Assembly (NCBI RefSeq): GCF_964340395.1 | Contig: NC_135562.1 | Coordinates: 13,251,043 to 13,315,042, forward strand | Direction: 5' to 3' | Length of the DNA stretch: 64,000 nucleotides | Source of the DNA: Glandiceps talaboti | Lineage: Eukaryota; Hemichordata; Enteropneusta; Spengelidae | In this document: one piece after another, positions 30,501-38,410 of the stretch | How the letters are laid out: every line of letters starts with the position of its first letter | Numbering within the stretch: position 1 is the first letter of the stretch | Position numbers and translations under genes: made by a program | Notes under the pieces: generated by a model | The model's database searches: none | The model's input: the letters and a program-made list of their open reading frames with translations, nothing else | What the model was told of the DNA's origin: nothing

Positions 30501-33500
30501 TTGTTAGTGGACATTATGTGTCTGTTCATTTAAAGTATGACCTGTTTATTGTCTGCCAGCCAACAGAAAGATTATCACAAATTCAACTACTTATAATGAC
30601 AGAAATATGTCATGTACTTTGTACAATGAAATTTTCTCTAACAAATGAAATTTACTGATATAATATTGTTATCAATGCACTATTTTATAACTGCTGTGTC
30701 TACTTTCTACCAAACTTTCATGTAAATAAGCTACCTAATGTATTACATATGTTCCAGAAATATTCAGTGCAGTGCAGTGCAGTGCAATACCAAAACCATT
30801 ATTTTAATTGTATGCCTGCATACAAATGATATGTAAATGAGACTGTAATTGTTCATTGTACATGAAAGCCTGCAGTGTCATTTTATGGCAATTTGCAGTT
30901 TCGGATATAAGAACCCAATTCTGTGTGAGTTCCAGTGCGAGTACAGGGGAATTTATACTCGTGCTTACACTACAGTGATTTCTGCAGCACATTCACTTGT
31001 TTTGTTTGTGAAAGTAAGGCCACAGAGAACATTGCAACACTTATACAAATACCCCGAGTACACCACACTTGCACACGCACGTCATTAGGTTCTGTCATAT
31101 TTTTATTCTAAAACTTCAATTTTTCTTAAGTACATGTATTCATACATTGGCCGTGATTGCACCTAAAAAATGCAGTATATTTGTAACTGTATTGTATATT
31201 GCTAGCAAAATGTAAACAAAATGTATACTTGTATGCTTGGTCACAATATATGTTAATGATTAGTAATATTTGATGAAATTAAAATATTTTGCATATTTAC
31301 AGGTTATTGATAAAGAAAGTGTTGGCAAAGTCTCTGATGAAGAAGTGGCTGACCTAGCTATGCGGGCAGAGAGATTACATGTGAGTTTTACAGTTACATT
31401 TGATTTACACTTCCAATACCATCAAATGACCATTGGAGAATATAAGTTTTCTTTCATTTGAAGACATAGCTCGTGAACTCATGAACCCACAAAAAAAATG
31501 TGTACAAAGTTAGCTATTGTACGAACAATAACAAACATTTGTACACAATTTTTAGCTTTTTGCAATGTATCGAGTCACAAACACAGACTTTGTCAATGTT
31601 GTTTCACATTGATTTTTCAAGTAGAATGCCATGATAAAATTATTTTATAATTGAAAATCCAAAATAAATACCCAATCCTCATCCATATGGCCACTTTTCG
31701 CATGACTGAACTGAGGTTTGGTAGTGCTAATGGCATAGTGAAATGGCTGTGTGTGTGCAGATATTTGTATGTAAAGTCAAAATCCAAATGACAGATTGCC
31801 TTCAAAAATTTAATGGAGACATTACTTTGGGTGTTTCGATGAAATGTTATTCAAATGAAAGTGATCTGATTAGTGGTTTTCAAGTTACGTCCAAAAGAGT
31901 AATTTCCTATCGAAATAGTCAATCAGTGGAAGTCTATAAGGTATATTATGTTACGTAATCACTTGGCTAAAGTCCTTGGGATGTTCCATTATCCTGTAGG
32001 CGTGTTTTCATGTTTGAAGTATGTTTCTTTCATTGCATGTGTATTTCGGACATTGAAATTGCCATTTGCAATATCTTTTATGTTCTGAGGATAAATATTT
32101 TAATTTGTGTAATTTTGTCTATAGGTGAAACTTGACAAGGTAGACACAGGAAGTGTAGCAAGACTGCGACTTCAAGGAGCTCCACAGTCTGTCATGAAAG
32201 TCCAAAAAGAAGTAGATACACTTCTTGATCGAATAAGTGAGGAGGAGAGAAGAATCAGCGAAGCCAAAATGCTTGCAAGGAATGTGAAGTGGCTCTACTT
32301 GAATGATCAAGAGACTTATGAAGAGTATGAAGATGAAGTGATGGGACTCATTGAAAAAGCCTATTTGGAAGATAAAAAAGCTATAACAGTGATTATAGAG
32401 GGTGGGAATTATAAGATTGACTTCACTAATATGACAGAGATGGACTTGGATGATAGATCTACAGTATCTGTGAGGAGAGAACTGAAAGAGAGTAAGATTG
32501 GCCTCCTTGTTTCACCATATAGTAACCAGTAAATTTTATAATAATACCAATGTTTTCTTTCATTAATTTAAAAATAAAGTATTAGGTGCCCTGATATTTA
32601 TACATTTGTTCATTGAAGAAATTATGATATGAGAGAACCTTTGTCATAATCCTGTCCTGTACAATTAAGATGAGAGTCATGTATGCTGTAAGATATACTG
32701 TTGGGATGTCCTTGCATGTGGGCCCACCACTTCATGGATATAACCTTTCCTACCCTTCTGCATCTAGTTCTGTTTGCATCCAATTAAATATAGTCATCTG
32801 ATAAAAGGTGTTGAAATGACTTTGACATTGAACAATTATGCTAATTCATAGAATGACACAGCATATTAAACCATCTGAATAAAAAGGAAACATTATTACT
32901 TCTTTGTGAGAAAGCTGGTAATTAATATTGATTTGGATTTAAATTTATTGTGATTTCATCTTCATAGGTGGGTTTTCTCTTCCAAATCACTGGCGAAAAA
33001 TGGCAGATGATGATCAGTTGAAAAGAGTAAAACTGGATGCCACTTCAACTGAATATACAACTGTTGCCACCACCTTTATGCAGTCTCTTCAACCACACAA
33101 TGTTGTACAGGTGAGCTTGCCTTGGTAATTGTCAATACATGGTTCCAAGATGCATCATGTGCGATGTCAATACTTCCATGTGTACTTTAGTTGCTTCTTT
33201 TGTCTTTATTATATTTTGGTGAAATTCTATTTTTTATTAAATGATGGAAAAGTATGTATCGAGCTGTTTACATGTATGCAGTTTTATATAAGGAAACTAC
33301 AAACCACTAATAAAAGAAATGTTTTTATATTGCAAAGCTAATTTACGTCTAGCAAATTTTATGTAAATATCTACAAACAGGCATACTGATAACTGACATT
33401 GGTGTGTGGTTACATTAATCAGTTGCGGTTGACAACAATACAAGTGGTTAGTGGGACAGTGAAGCAAAATCACTGATTGCAATGGAAATAGGTTATAAAA

Positions 33501-35016
33501 TAGAAGATTTTCTGTTCTTTTCTATAGCAAATTGAACGTATCCAGAATCCAAAACTATACAGACAGTATATGGTACTGAAACAGAACATGGATAGGAAGA
33601 ACAAGAAAGGAATTAATAATGAAAAGTTACTGTATCATGGTACAGGTGTAGACAGTGTTGATAAAATAAATCATGGTGGATTCAACAGGAGTTTTGCAGG
33701 AAAGAATGGTAAGAAACAGATTTTATGTATTTTTGGGGTAAAATCTGCTGATATCATGAGCCACTAAGCTTCAAGGCTGTTTGCCAAAGTGTGATACATG
33801 TAACTGTCTTAATTGACTAGGCCATATGGGATAGGATGATGTGACATCACAATTTCTCAAAGTGAACACTGGTGGGCACTGTATTTTAAGGGCAAAATGG
33901 TGACATACATGACCTTGTTATATCGGAAGCTAAAACCAATTTTTAGCTATACTAAAGATAACTGAGTTCAGAAAATGGTACAATCATATCACACATTTAG
34001 TTTATCAATAGAAATTGCAATGTTATTTGACTGCGCTTTTCCTTTAACATATCATTTTGTTAGATGATTGACAAGATAACATTTCATAAATGGACCGTGA
34101 GATAAAGGGAAGAGGTGCCTAGGAAGTTTGTTCAAAGCATTTTGATTTAGGGTTTACTAGTATTAGAGAAACTTCTGGGAAATCCCAAAGTGAGAAATAC
34201 AGCATTTCACAATTTCTATTTCCACAGTATTTTTGATGGAATATGTTTTTCACATAGATGGAATATTATTTTTCCACATACATAAAATACAAATAATGGT
34301 ATGTCGAAGAAATGATTCAGTTTGATATTAATATCCACACATATTTGGATTGTTGTCTTTCACACATACGGGTATTTACTAATTACCATATCCATATTTA
34401 TAATAGTATTACAAAGAGAGATATTAGTGGCAAGGAATTATAAAATATTGCTAGTATGTTGAACTCTAGAAATATCATAATTGCATGTTGTAAATATACA
34501 ATTATTTATTGTAATATATCTATTTTTCAGTGTTTGGTGTATTTTGCTATAATGTCAGAAAATTTAATTTTAAATTATTTGTCTTGTCTGGGTCTTCAAG
34601 TGTACCATCATTATTACAGGGGCCATGTTTTGGTGTTTGTCGTTTTGGGACTTGTGCTGTAGGTTATCCTAGGAAATAAATAAATATATAAATAAATAAA
34701 TGATATTTTTTAATATTTATTTGCAGCTACAGTTTATGGGGCAGGAAGCTACTTTGCTGTGAATTCTAGTTACTCCGCATCTACAACGTATTCACCACCT
34801 GATCCAACAACTGGAAATAGATATGTATACCAAGCTAAAGTACTGACAGGGGAGTTTACTAGAGGACAACAAGGAATGTTGGTACCACCATCAAAGAGTG
34901 GAAGTGATCCAACAGACTGCTACGATAGTGTAACTGATAATGTGCGAAATCCATCACTGTTTGTGGTATTCAATGATGCTATGGCCTACCCCGACTATCT
35001 TATCACCTTTCGGTAA
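2320..35016 (+). CDS. PARP14: PARP14-like mono-ADP-ribosyltransferase (30 coding exons recognised; 5' end probably incomplete)
   Basis: Multi-exon gene for a 2648-residue protein, counted from the first visible codon. Domains in order: Gln/Pro-rich N-terminus (1-304), eight RRM-like modules (about 305-1035), KH-like modules (about 1040-1540), macrodomain 1 (about 1550-1755), macrodomain 2 (about 1810-2000), macrodomain 3 (about 2045-2220), KH-like segment (about 2260-2355), WWE (about 2370-2440), PARP catalytic domain (about 2450-2648). The triad is His2529 (LYHGT), Tyr2561 (GSYFA) and Leu2630 (PSLFVVF). H-Y-L instead of H-Y-E is the PARP14-type signature of a mono-ADP-ribosyltransferase. Human PARP14 is about 1800 residues; the excess is the RRM array and N-terminus. 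All 30 exons join in phase with GT-AG borders. Known role of the family: antiviral and stress ADP-ribosylation in nucleus and cytoplasm. The true start is not seen; the first in-frame ATG is at 2503. Confidence 0.95.
4128..4298 (+). CDS. PARP14: PARP14-like exon 2: RRM1, first half
   Basis: 171 bp, phase 1 at both borders. It encodes strand 1, helix 1 and strands 2-3 of an RRM-like fold: [20 protein letters not shown] is the RNP2-like strand and helix 1, and FFVTFEE the RNP1-like strand. It shares a near-identical [12 protein letters not shown] core with exons 4, 6, 8 and 10. Confidence 0.9.
5055..5171 (+). CDS. PARP14: PARP14-like exon 3: RRM1, second half
   Basis: 117 bp, phase 1-1. It encodes helix 2 and strand 4 ([20 protein letters not shown]) plus a Pro/Lys linker. 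Reading on through the donor gives a spurious extension to 5335. Confidence 0.88.
5611..5637. repeat. (CAAG)n microsatellite
   Basis: About seven tandem CAAG units in intron 3. Confidence 0.9.
5702..5878 (+). CDS. PARP14: PARP14-like exon 4: RRM2, first half
   Basis: 177 bp, phase 1-1. It encodes [20 protein letters not shown], then the shared [12 protein letters not shown] core and [10 protein letters not shown]. It is highly similar to exon 2 at the nucleotide level, indicating cassette duplication. Confidence 0.9.
5988..6035. repeat. (CAAA)n microsatellite
   Basis: About twelve CAAA units with one CAGA variant, in intron 4. Confidence 0.9.
6466..6582 (+). CDS. PARP14: PARP14-like exon 5: RRM2, second half
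   Basis: 117 bp, phase 1-1. It encodes [20 protein letters not shown] and a linker ([18 protein letters not shown]). Same length and phases as exons 3 and 7. Confidence 0.88.
7130..7485. repeat. Dispersed repeat family A, copy 1
   Basis: Roughly 350 bp in intron 5. It shares ordered blocks with the copy at 30765-31105: GCAGTGCAATA, AAATGATATGYAAATGAG, TGTGAGTTCCAGTG, CCYGAGTACACCACACTTGC and GGTTCTGTCATATT. No TIR or coding potential was seen. Confidence 0.7.
8292..8465 (+). CDS. PARP14: PARP14-like exon 6: RRM3, first half
   Basis: 174 bp, phase 1-1. It encodes [20 protein letters not shown], the [10 protein letters not shown] core and [10 protein letters not shown]. The acceptor is TACTTACAG. 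Confidence 0.9.
9483..9599 (+). CDS. PARP14: PARP14-like exon 7: RRM3, second half
   Basis: 117 bp, phase 1-1. It encodes [20 protein letters not shown] and a Pro/Met/Lys linker ending PLPPGPSE. Confidence 0.87.
10335..10508 (+). CDS. PARP14: PARP14-like exon 8: RRM4, first half
   Basis: 174 bp, phase 1-1. It encodes [20 protein letters not shown], the [12 protein letters not shown] core and [10 protein letters not shown]. Confidence 0.9.
10645..11000. repeat. Minisatellite, about 101-bp unit, 3.5 copies
   Basis: Blocks recur at about 101-bp intervals in intron 8: ATTAAYCYTTCCATTTG at 10733, 10831 and 10933, and TGCTGGTRAGGTGTTAGYRC plus ACTGARCTAGYCTGRTGTTA in each unit. Copies are diverged. 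Confidence 0.75.
11189..11299 (+). CDS. PARP14: PARP14-like exon 9: RRM4, second half
   Basis: 111 bp, phase 1-1, two codons shorter than exons 3, 5 and 7. It encodes [20 protein letters not shown] and a linker [14 protein letters not shown]. Confidence 0.86.
11754..11927 (+). CDS. PARP14: PARP14-like exon 10: RRM5, first half
   Basis: 174 bp, phase 1-1. It encodes [20 protein letters not shown], a variant core [12 protein letters not shown] and [10 protein letters not shown]. Confidence 0.9.
12951..13061 (+). CDS. PARP14: PARP14-like exon 11: RRM5, second half
   Basis: 111 bp, phase 1-1. It encodes [20 protein letters not shown] and a basic linker. Same length as exon 9, so modules 4 and 5 probably share a recent ancestor. 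Confidence 0.85.
13565..13747 (+). CDS. PARP14: PARP14-like exon 12: RRM6, first half
   Basis: 183 bp, phase 1-1. It starts with an acidic Ser/Glu stretch (SDSEEEE), then [32 protein letters not shown] and [10 protein letters not shown]. It is more diverged than modules 1-5. Confidence 0.88.
13800..13955. repeat. Dispersed repeat family A, short copy with CACCCA-rich tract
   Basis: A tract of CACTCA/CACCCA units (13799-13846) is followed by CTATGCTCATGAAG, CAAGTATGACACAACTGCA and GGGGTTCTGGCATATTA. These match the 3' part of copies at 7130-7485 and 30765-31105. Confidence 0.5.
14124..14387 (+). CDS. PARP14: PARP14-like exon 13: RRM6 second half fused to RRM7 first half
   Basis: 264 bp, phase 1-1. 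It encodes helix 2 and strand 4 of RRM6 ([20 protein letters not shown]), a basic linker AKKKRKPK, and the first half of RRM7 ([20 protein letters not shown] to VMVKYSEE). No intron separates the two modules, unlike between modules 1-6. Confidence 0.87.
15478..15714 (+). CDS. PARP14: PARP14-like exon 14: RRM7 second half fused to RRM8 first half
   Basis: 237 bp, phase 1-1. It encodes the end of RRM7 ([20 protein letters not shown]) and the start of RRM8 ([28 protein letters not shown]). The mid-RRM intron position and phase are the same as in modules 1-6. Confidence 0.87.
16648..18408 (+). CDS. PARP14: PARP14-like exon 15: RRM8 end, KH-like region, start of macrodomain 1
   Basis: This 1761-bp exon (587 codons, phase 1-1) is the largest in the gene. 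It completes RRM8 ([20 protein letters not shown]), then encodes about 500 residues of alternating beta/alpha KH-like modules as in PARP14 (for example [20 protein letters not shown] and [20 protein letters not shown]). It ends inside macrodomain 1 with the ADP-ribose-binding signature [18 protein letters not shown]. Confidence 0.93.
18466..18495. repeat. (AATCT)n pentanucleotide repeat
   Basis: About six AATCT/AATCC units in intron 15, 58 bp after the exon 15 donor. Confidence 0.9.
19093..19593 (+). CDS. PARP14: PARP14-like exon 16: remainder of macrodomain 1
   Basis: 501 bp, phase 1-1. It completes the fold with [20 protein letters not shown] and the phosphate-binding loop [15 protein letters not shown]. 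Asn in NSANQ and the Gly-rich loop are retained, so binding of ADP-ribose is likely. Hydrolase activity, known for vertebrate PARP14 macrodomain 1, is possible but inferred. Confidence 0.93.
20520..20707 (+). CDS. PARP14: PARP14-like exon 17: linker and start of macrodomain 2
   Basis: 188 bp, entering in phase 1 and leaving in phase 0. It encodes a basic/Ser linker ([14 protein letters not shown]) and the first strand of macrodomain 2 ([14 protein letters not shown]). The next intron carries a 200-bp compound microsatellite. Confidence 0.88.
20858..21064. repeat. Compound (GTAT)n/(GATG)n microsatellite, about 200 bp
   Basis: Alternating GTAT, TGTG and GATG tetranucleotide runs lie in intron 17. 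Every frame is open on both strands, but this is only because of the repeat. Confidence 0.95.
21438..21671 (+). CDS. PARP14: PARP14-like exon 18: macrodomain 2, core
   Basis: 234 bp, phase 0-0. It encodes [20 protein letters not shown] and the strand [20 protein letters not shown]. Asn is kept in IVNTTQ. Confidence 0.9.
21806..22176. mobile_element. MITE with about 43-bp terminal inverted repeats
   Basis: The left end tagtctcggttacccagact and the right end agtctgggtaaccgagacta are exact reverse complements. The match continues through CTCACTG and GGGGCTCTACTATG. The 371-bp element lies in intron 18. A TA dinucleotide borders each end. No coding capacity. Confidence 0.8.
22942..23163 (+). CDS. 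PARP14: PARP14-like exon 19: macrodomain 2, binding loop
   Basis: 222 bp, phase 0-0. It encodes the loop [20 protein letters not shown] and the last strands and helix ([17 protein letters not shown]). A MITE-like element begins about 30 bp after the donor. Confidence 0.9.
23193..23625. mobile_element. MITE-like element with about 30-bp terminal inverted repeats
   Basis: The left end gacggtcgcacaatgtcaca and the right end tgtgacattgtgcaatcgtc are imperfect inverted repeats, continuing into AGCTCAA/TTGAGCT. It is about 433 bp and sits just after exon 19. No target duplication could be fixed. Confidence 0.7.
24058..24214 (+). CDS. PARP14: PARP14-like exon 20: end of macrodomain 2 and flexible linker
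   Basis: 157 bp, phase 0 to phase 1. It encodes AFEDEISKL, then a Ser/His/Gly/Ala-rich linker with GGGGAAAA homopolymers. Low complexity indicates an unstructured connector between macrodomains 2 and 3. Confidence 0.86.
24505..24566. repeat. (GTCT)n(TG)n compound microsatellite
   Basis: A (TGTC)n run is followed by (TG)n in intron 20. Confidence 0.9.
25917..26075 (+). CDS. PARP14: PARP14-like exon 21: start of macrodomain 3
   Basis: 159 bp, phase 1-1. It encodes [20 protein letters not shown] and [13 protein letters not shown], the GDIT and VNSTN signatures of a macrodomain. Confidence 0.92.
27062..27307. mobile_element. Foldback MITE-like element, about 246 bp
   Basis: Arms are inverted: acgagtataaagttggcatc at the left and the complementary gccaactttatactcgt at the right. 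Inner blocks CAGATTCAGGTAGCATTAT, ATTGAGC and TCAGATCCGAA are mirrored. The two arms cover nearly the whole element. It lies in intron 21. Confidence 0.75.
27812..27877 (+). CDS. PARP14: PARP14-like exon 22: macrodomain 3, helix 1
   Basis: 66 bp, phase 1-1, the shortest coding exon. It encodes [20 protein letters not shown], matching the helix after the binding Asn. The 22-codon size and phases fit neighbouring exons exactly. Confidence 0.88.
28453..28623 (+). CDS. PARP14: PARP14-like exon 23: macrodomain 3, middle
   Basis: 171 bp, phase 1-1. It encodes [20 protein letters not shown] and [12 protein letters not shown]. Acceptor 28451-28452 was chosen over the AG at 28459-28460, which breaks the frame. 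Confidence 0.87.
29162..29368 (+). CDS. PARP14: PARP14-like exon 24: end of macrodomain 3
   Basis: 207 bp, phase 1-1. It encodes [20 protein letters not shown] and [20 protein letters not shown], closing the macro fold. Confidence 0.88.
29696..29877 (+). CDS. PARP14: PARP14-like exon 25: linker and KH-like strand/helix
   Basis: 182 bp, phase 1 to phase 0. It encodes a Gly/Ser linker and then [20 protein letters not shown], equivalent to the post-macro3 KH-like segment of PARP14. Confidence 0.86.
30072..30415. mobile_element. Foldback MITE with TTAA target duplication
   Basis: The element starts AGTGGTCATATGGATGAGG and ends with the imperfect complement ending ATGTCGCCACT. The arms stay complementary for more than 100 bp and meet near a perfect palindrome, tttgttattgtacgtacaa (about 30221-30246). 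TTAA flanks both ends (30068-30071 and 30416-30419). TTAA duplications are typical of piggyBac and Kolobok elements. It sits in intron 25. Confidence 0.75.
30765..31105. repeat. Dispersed repeat family A, copy 2
   Basis: It is preceded by a short (AGTGC)n run and shares ordered blocks with the 7130-7485 copy: TGTGAGTTCCAGTG, CCCGAGTACACCACACTTGC and GGTTCTGTCATATT. It lies in intron 25. Confidence 0.7.
31303..31380 (+). CDS. PARP14: PARP14-like exon 26: KH-like region
   Basis: 78 bp, phase 0-0. It encodes [20 protein letters not shown] and RAERLH. Joined straight to exon 27 it gives RAERLH-VKLDKVD, the expected helix-strand continuation in PARP14 proteins. A 180-bp open stretch at 31761-31940 between them is probably not part of the main transcript. 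Confidence 0.84.
31499..31698. mobile_element. Half copy of the TTAA foldback MITE
   Basis: About 200 bp matches the right half of the 30072-30415 element: a palindromic TATTGTACGAACAATA, then CAATGTATCGAGTCAC, CACAGACTTTGTCA, AATCCAAAATAAATACCCAA and CATATGGCCACTTTT. The left arm and the TTAA are missing. It lies in intron 26. Confidence 0.7.
32125..32491 (+). CDS. PARP14: PARP14-like exon 27: KH-like end and WWE domain
   Basis: 367 bp, phase 0 to phase 1. It encodes [20 protein letters not shown], a Glu/Arg-rich helix, and a WWE domain starting [11 protein letters not shown] and ending [20 protein letters not shown] domains in this family bind poly- or iso-ADP-ribose. Reading past the donor stops at 32532, so an intron-retained short form ending there is possible. 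Confidence 0.9.
32968..33110 (+). CDS. PARP14: PARP14-like exon 28: start of PARP catalytic region
   Basis: 143 bp, phase 1 to phase 0. It encodes [20 protein letters not shown] and [14 protein letters not shown], the N-terminal strand and helix of a PARP14-type catalytic domain. Confidence 0.91.
33528..33708 (+). CDS. PARP14: PARP14-like exon 29: catalytic His exon
   Basis: 181 bp, phase 0 to phase 1. It encodes [20 protein letters not shown] and [20 protein letters not shown]. The catalytic His codon is at 33636-33638. NRSFAGKN at the end matches the NAD-binding loop of PARP14-like enzymes. Confidence 0.94.
34727..35016 (+). CDS. PARP14: PARP14-like exon 30: catalytic Tyr, triad Leu and stop
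   Basis: 290 bp, entering in phase 1; stop TAA at 35014-35016. It encodes [40 protein letters not shown] and [20 protein letters not shown]. Leu replaces the Glu needed for chain elongation, so mono-ADP-ribosylation is expected. Confidence 0.95.
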
Positions 35017-36640
35017 ATCATGACATTAAAAGTAGCTGTGGACAGTTGACAATGAATTAATCAATCAGTCAATTATTCTTAAGTTATCAAATAGCTGAGA
35101 CAGATTGAATATTGCTATACTTAGTATACTTGTAGACCCTAGAGTGATGCTCATGCTAGGGTCATTAATACACACCTAATATTCCCCCCAAAATTGATAA
35201 GGGGTTGTGTTTATGCGTTAAAGTTATACGATTGTACATACTCCTTTTGTGGAAAAGTATTACTTTATAAATTGAATCCTCAAACTGTCTGTCTTTCCTG
35301 GCTTCCATTTTATGAAGCAATCAAAGATGAACGTATGCCACATCATTTAAATTTCCCCTTATAGCAGATCCTATGCAGACCCTGTAACATTCTACAGTGT
35401 AGGTACACGTGTCAGCTAAGATGGCAGTGTTGTAACAGAACTGTAGCCACAGACCTGTTACTGAGGTGCGACTACATTGTTGTGAATATTGCTGTGGGTA
35501 CACTTCTGGTACACCAATATCACTATGTACACAGATATACAGCACAGGGTCTAGATCAGTACTTTCTGCATATGACAGTACATGTGTGTACACAACTCTG
35601 GTGCCCATGGTTGTTGTACATAGTTGTGTCACAGGTCTGATTTTTTCACAATGTCATATTTGTATATGCACATGTTGACCTTAACAAATTATTGTATGTA
35701 TCATATGCCAGGTTCTGGAATATAGTTAATAATTAATTTACAACCTTGTATACATACCAGCATGCACATGAACTCTTTATCAAATTCCGAGACCCTGTAA
35801 TACAACTTGTTTAATATCCCGTTACAAGATCTGCACAGGGCCTTTTGTAGGGATGTCCTGTAATCTGCCTATAGACATCTAGGTGTGTAGATTTTGTGTT
35901 TCCTCTGTTGATTACTCACTGCTACATGTACATGTATTTGAGTGATGTAGATCGCAAAGCTCAGACTTGTTACTGTGTTTGTTTTTTGTGCTGGTATTGT
36001 AATCATTCAAAATCATTTGATGAATTTCGAATTCATGTAATTTGATCAGGTTTTAGATTTCCCCTTTTGTGGTCTTAGAAGGTAGCTATAGATGTTCATT
36101 ATTTTGCTGGACGATTCTTATGAATGAGCTTATTAAAATTCCAGTTGCCATAACTTAGATGTACTCTGTTGATTTTTGCGTGTTGACAAATACATCAACC
36201 CTTAGACTGGTATGTTAAAAGTGTTCAATATATCTGACTGGCTGAGTTATGTACATTCAATTCATCATTAATGGTACTGTCTACACTGGCTTGATAATAA
36301 CTGTGAAAGTGAGATGGACATTTTATTCAATTTGTCAAAATATTGTAAATTTTTGAAATATGGATAGGGTTTGATGAGTAGATTATCATATATGCATTGA
36401 CCAGCAAGTATAGCATAAAGTGAAAAATAATAAAATTATGAAAACAATTATTTTCAGTTTCAGCGATTGGGAGGCTTGGGAAAAGATATTGAGATTATTT
36501 TAGATGAAATGTCATCAAATGCATTAAAAATCAGAGCTTGAAGTTATCAATGTACGTTTTGATCTTACATCTTAAATTTTAACTTAAAATCTCTGTCATG
36601 AAGATTTTTGTATCAAAGGTTGTACTCTTAACATAAAATG

Positions 36641-36646
36641 AATAAA
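36641..36646 (+). terminator. Candidate polyadenylation signal of the PARP14-like gene
   Basis: AATAAA lies 1.6 kb after the stop codon and is followed by a GT-rich stretch (TGACTGTCTATGTTTGTC). It is the best-placed canonical signal I noticed downstream of the stop; the choice is inferred. Confidence 0.4.
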
Positions 36647-36699
36647 CAGAAATCTATGTATGACTGTCTATGTTTGTCAAATTGTTTCCATGAATTCAT

Positions 36700-37425
36700 G
36701 CTGGTGCTGTGACATAGTTACCTTAATGTTTTGTGAGAACGGTTAGGGGTGGTTTTTAAAAGAGTTCCAATTGCTTTTGCCAACACCCAGTTTTCGATTC
36801 TCAAAAATAAATGTATTGTTCCTTGATGGGGTAGGTATGAGAAGTGGGTGATGGTAGTTCCTCTGTTTTTCAGATATAATCATCAGTGTAAACATTCAAG
36901 TCCCCTAAAATATAGACTGCAAGATCGTGCAGTCACCATAAGGCCACCCTACTGTCGGTATCATAAGCTTGGAATTAAAACAACATCCATTGAATTTGAT
37001 GCAGTATGGATGGTTATAAACAAATTCCTAAAGCTTAACATGGATCACATCATTTACAATTTCTTTCCTTTTTACAGCTAATGCAAATAACCTGTGCGCA
37101 ACTGTTTACATGTACAAATTGTACACAAAAGGAGGACCTGGGAGTTTCATTTCAGGTTTGGGACTATGTAGTCTTGCTGCTTTACCCCTCAGGCTTTTCT
37201 GCTCACTGTCAAGGCTTGTGAGGGCGATAGCTTTCACCTTCGATTGTAAGCCACATTCAGAAACAGAGTGTTGAGAAGAAAGCCTGAGGTCAAGCAGCTA
37301 GACTAGGGACTATGTAGCAGGGCTATATTGCATATTTCCTATCATGTCACAGTGTGATATCACAAGCTCTTCTACTATGTCCATAGTCCATTCCAGAGTC
37401 ATCCAGGCACTAAATCATGGAATAG

Positions 37426-37483
<58 letters not shown>

Positions 37484-38130
37484 GTTGTAGTGTCATTGGT
37501 TTTGGTGTCACTGACGAACCACAGAGACTCACACTTTTTCATTACATCACTAGAGACAATATTTGCATCCAAGTTTCATTTCCGATCAGTTTTATTCGCT
37601 TTTAAATTATTGAAATAATTGTACGGACACTTTATGTGGACAGAAAACTCGTAGCCGTTTTGCATTATCGGCTAGTCATGACTTCACCCACACACCTTAC
37701 AACAGTTAACCAGAAACATGCAATATTACTACTACTACTAGTCAGTGGATGCCAGAATTATAGACAGTTTCGCCTACTCTATTAATTCTGTATAATGATG
37801 TAAAATGTATTACGGGAATGACAAATAATAATTTTCATGTCTATTATCAAATTTGGTATAAAGGCTTTTTTCCTGTGTTCTTGAATCGTATATAAATTGA
37901 TATGCAGTGACATCATTTTATGATGATAATAATAAATTATACAACAAAAATGAAAACACTTGGCATGGGCAATACAGTTTATAGACAAACCGTGTCCGGA
38001 AATGTAAAAATTGACCCAGTACAGAGACTTGCTTGAAAATGTTCGCCACAACTAAACTACTGTCAAGCCACTAAGTCGAGACAGATAGTTTAGTCTGTAG
38101 GCAATGTAATCGGGGGAGTATATGTATACC
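36700..38130. other. Intergenic sequence
   Basis: No gene is supportable. Short frames on both strands lack recognisable domains. A (GA)n microsatellite lies inside. Confidence 0.6.
37433..37482. repeat. (GA)n microsatellite
   Basis: About 24 GA dinucleotide units. Confidence 0.95.
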
Positions 38131-38410
38131 TTACGCGTGAATAGTGAATCGTTAATATTTTAACTTGTGAAAATGGTGAATGCGTCTTTTTTAAACATGT
38201 AAATGTTGTGAATATTGTGTAATTATCATTATTTTCGAACGTGAATAGTGAATGACATAATTTTGCGTGAATGAAAATAGTGAATTTAGCCTTGATATTG
38301 GTGAATTTACACAAGATTTACTGGTGAATGGTGAACTACATGAATATTTGGGTGAACATGAATCTGGAGATACCGGTGAATTAAAGGTTTTACTACCTGG
38401 TGAATGGTGA
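38130..38410. repeat. Degenerate GTGAAT-rich tract
   Basis: Variants of GTGAATAGTGAA and GTGAATGGTGAA recur irregularly about fifteen times on the plus strand. The stretch is purine-skewed and looks like a decayed minisatellite. Confidence 0.55.
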
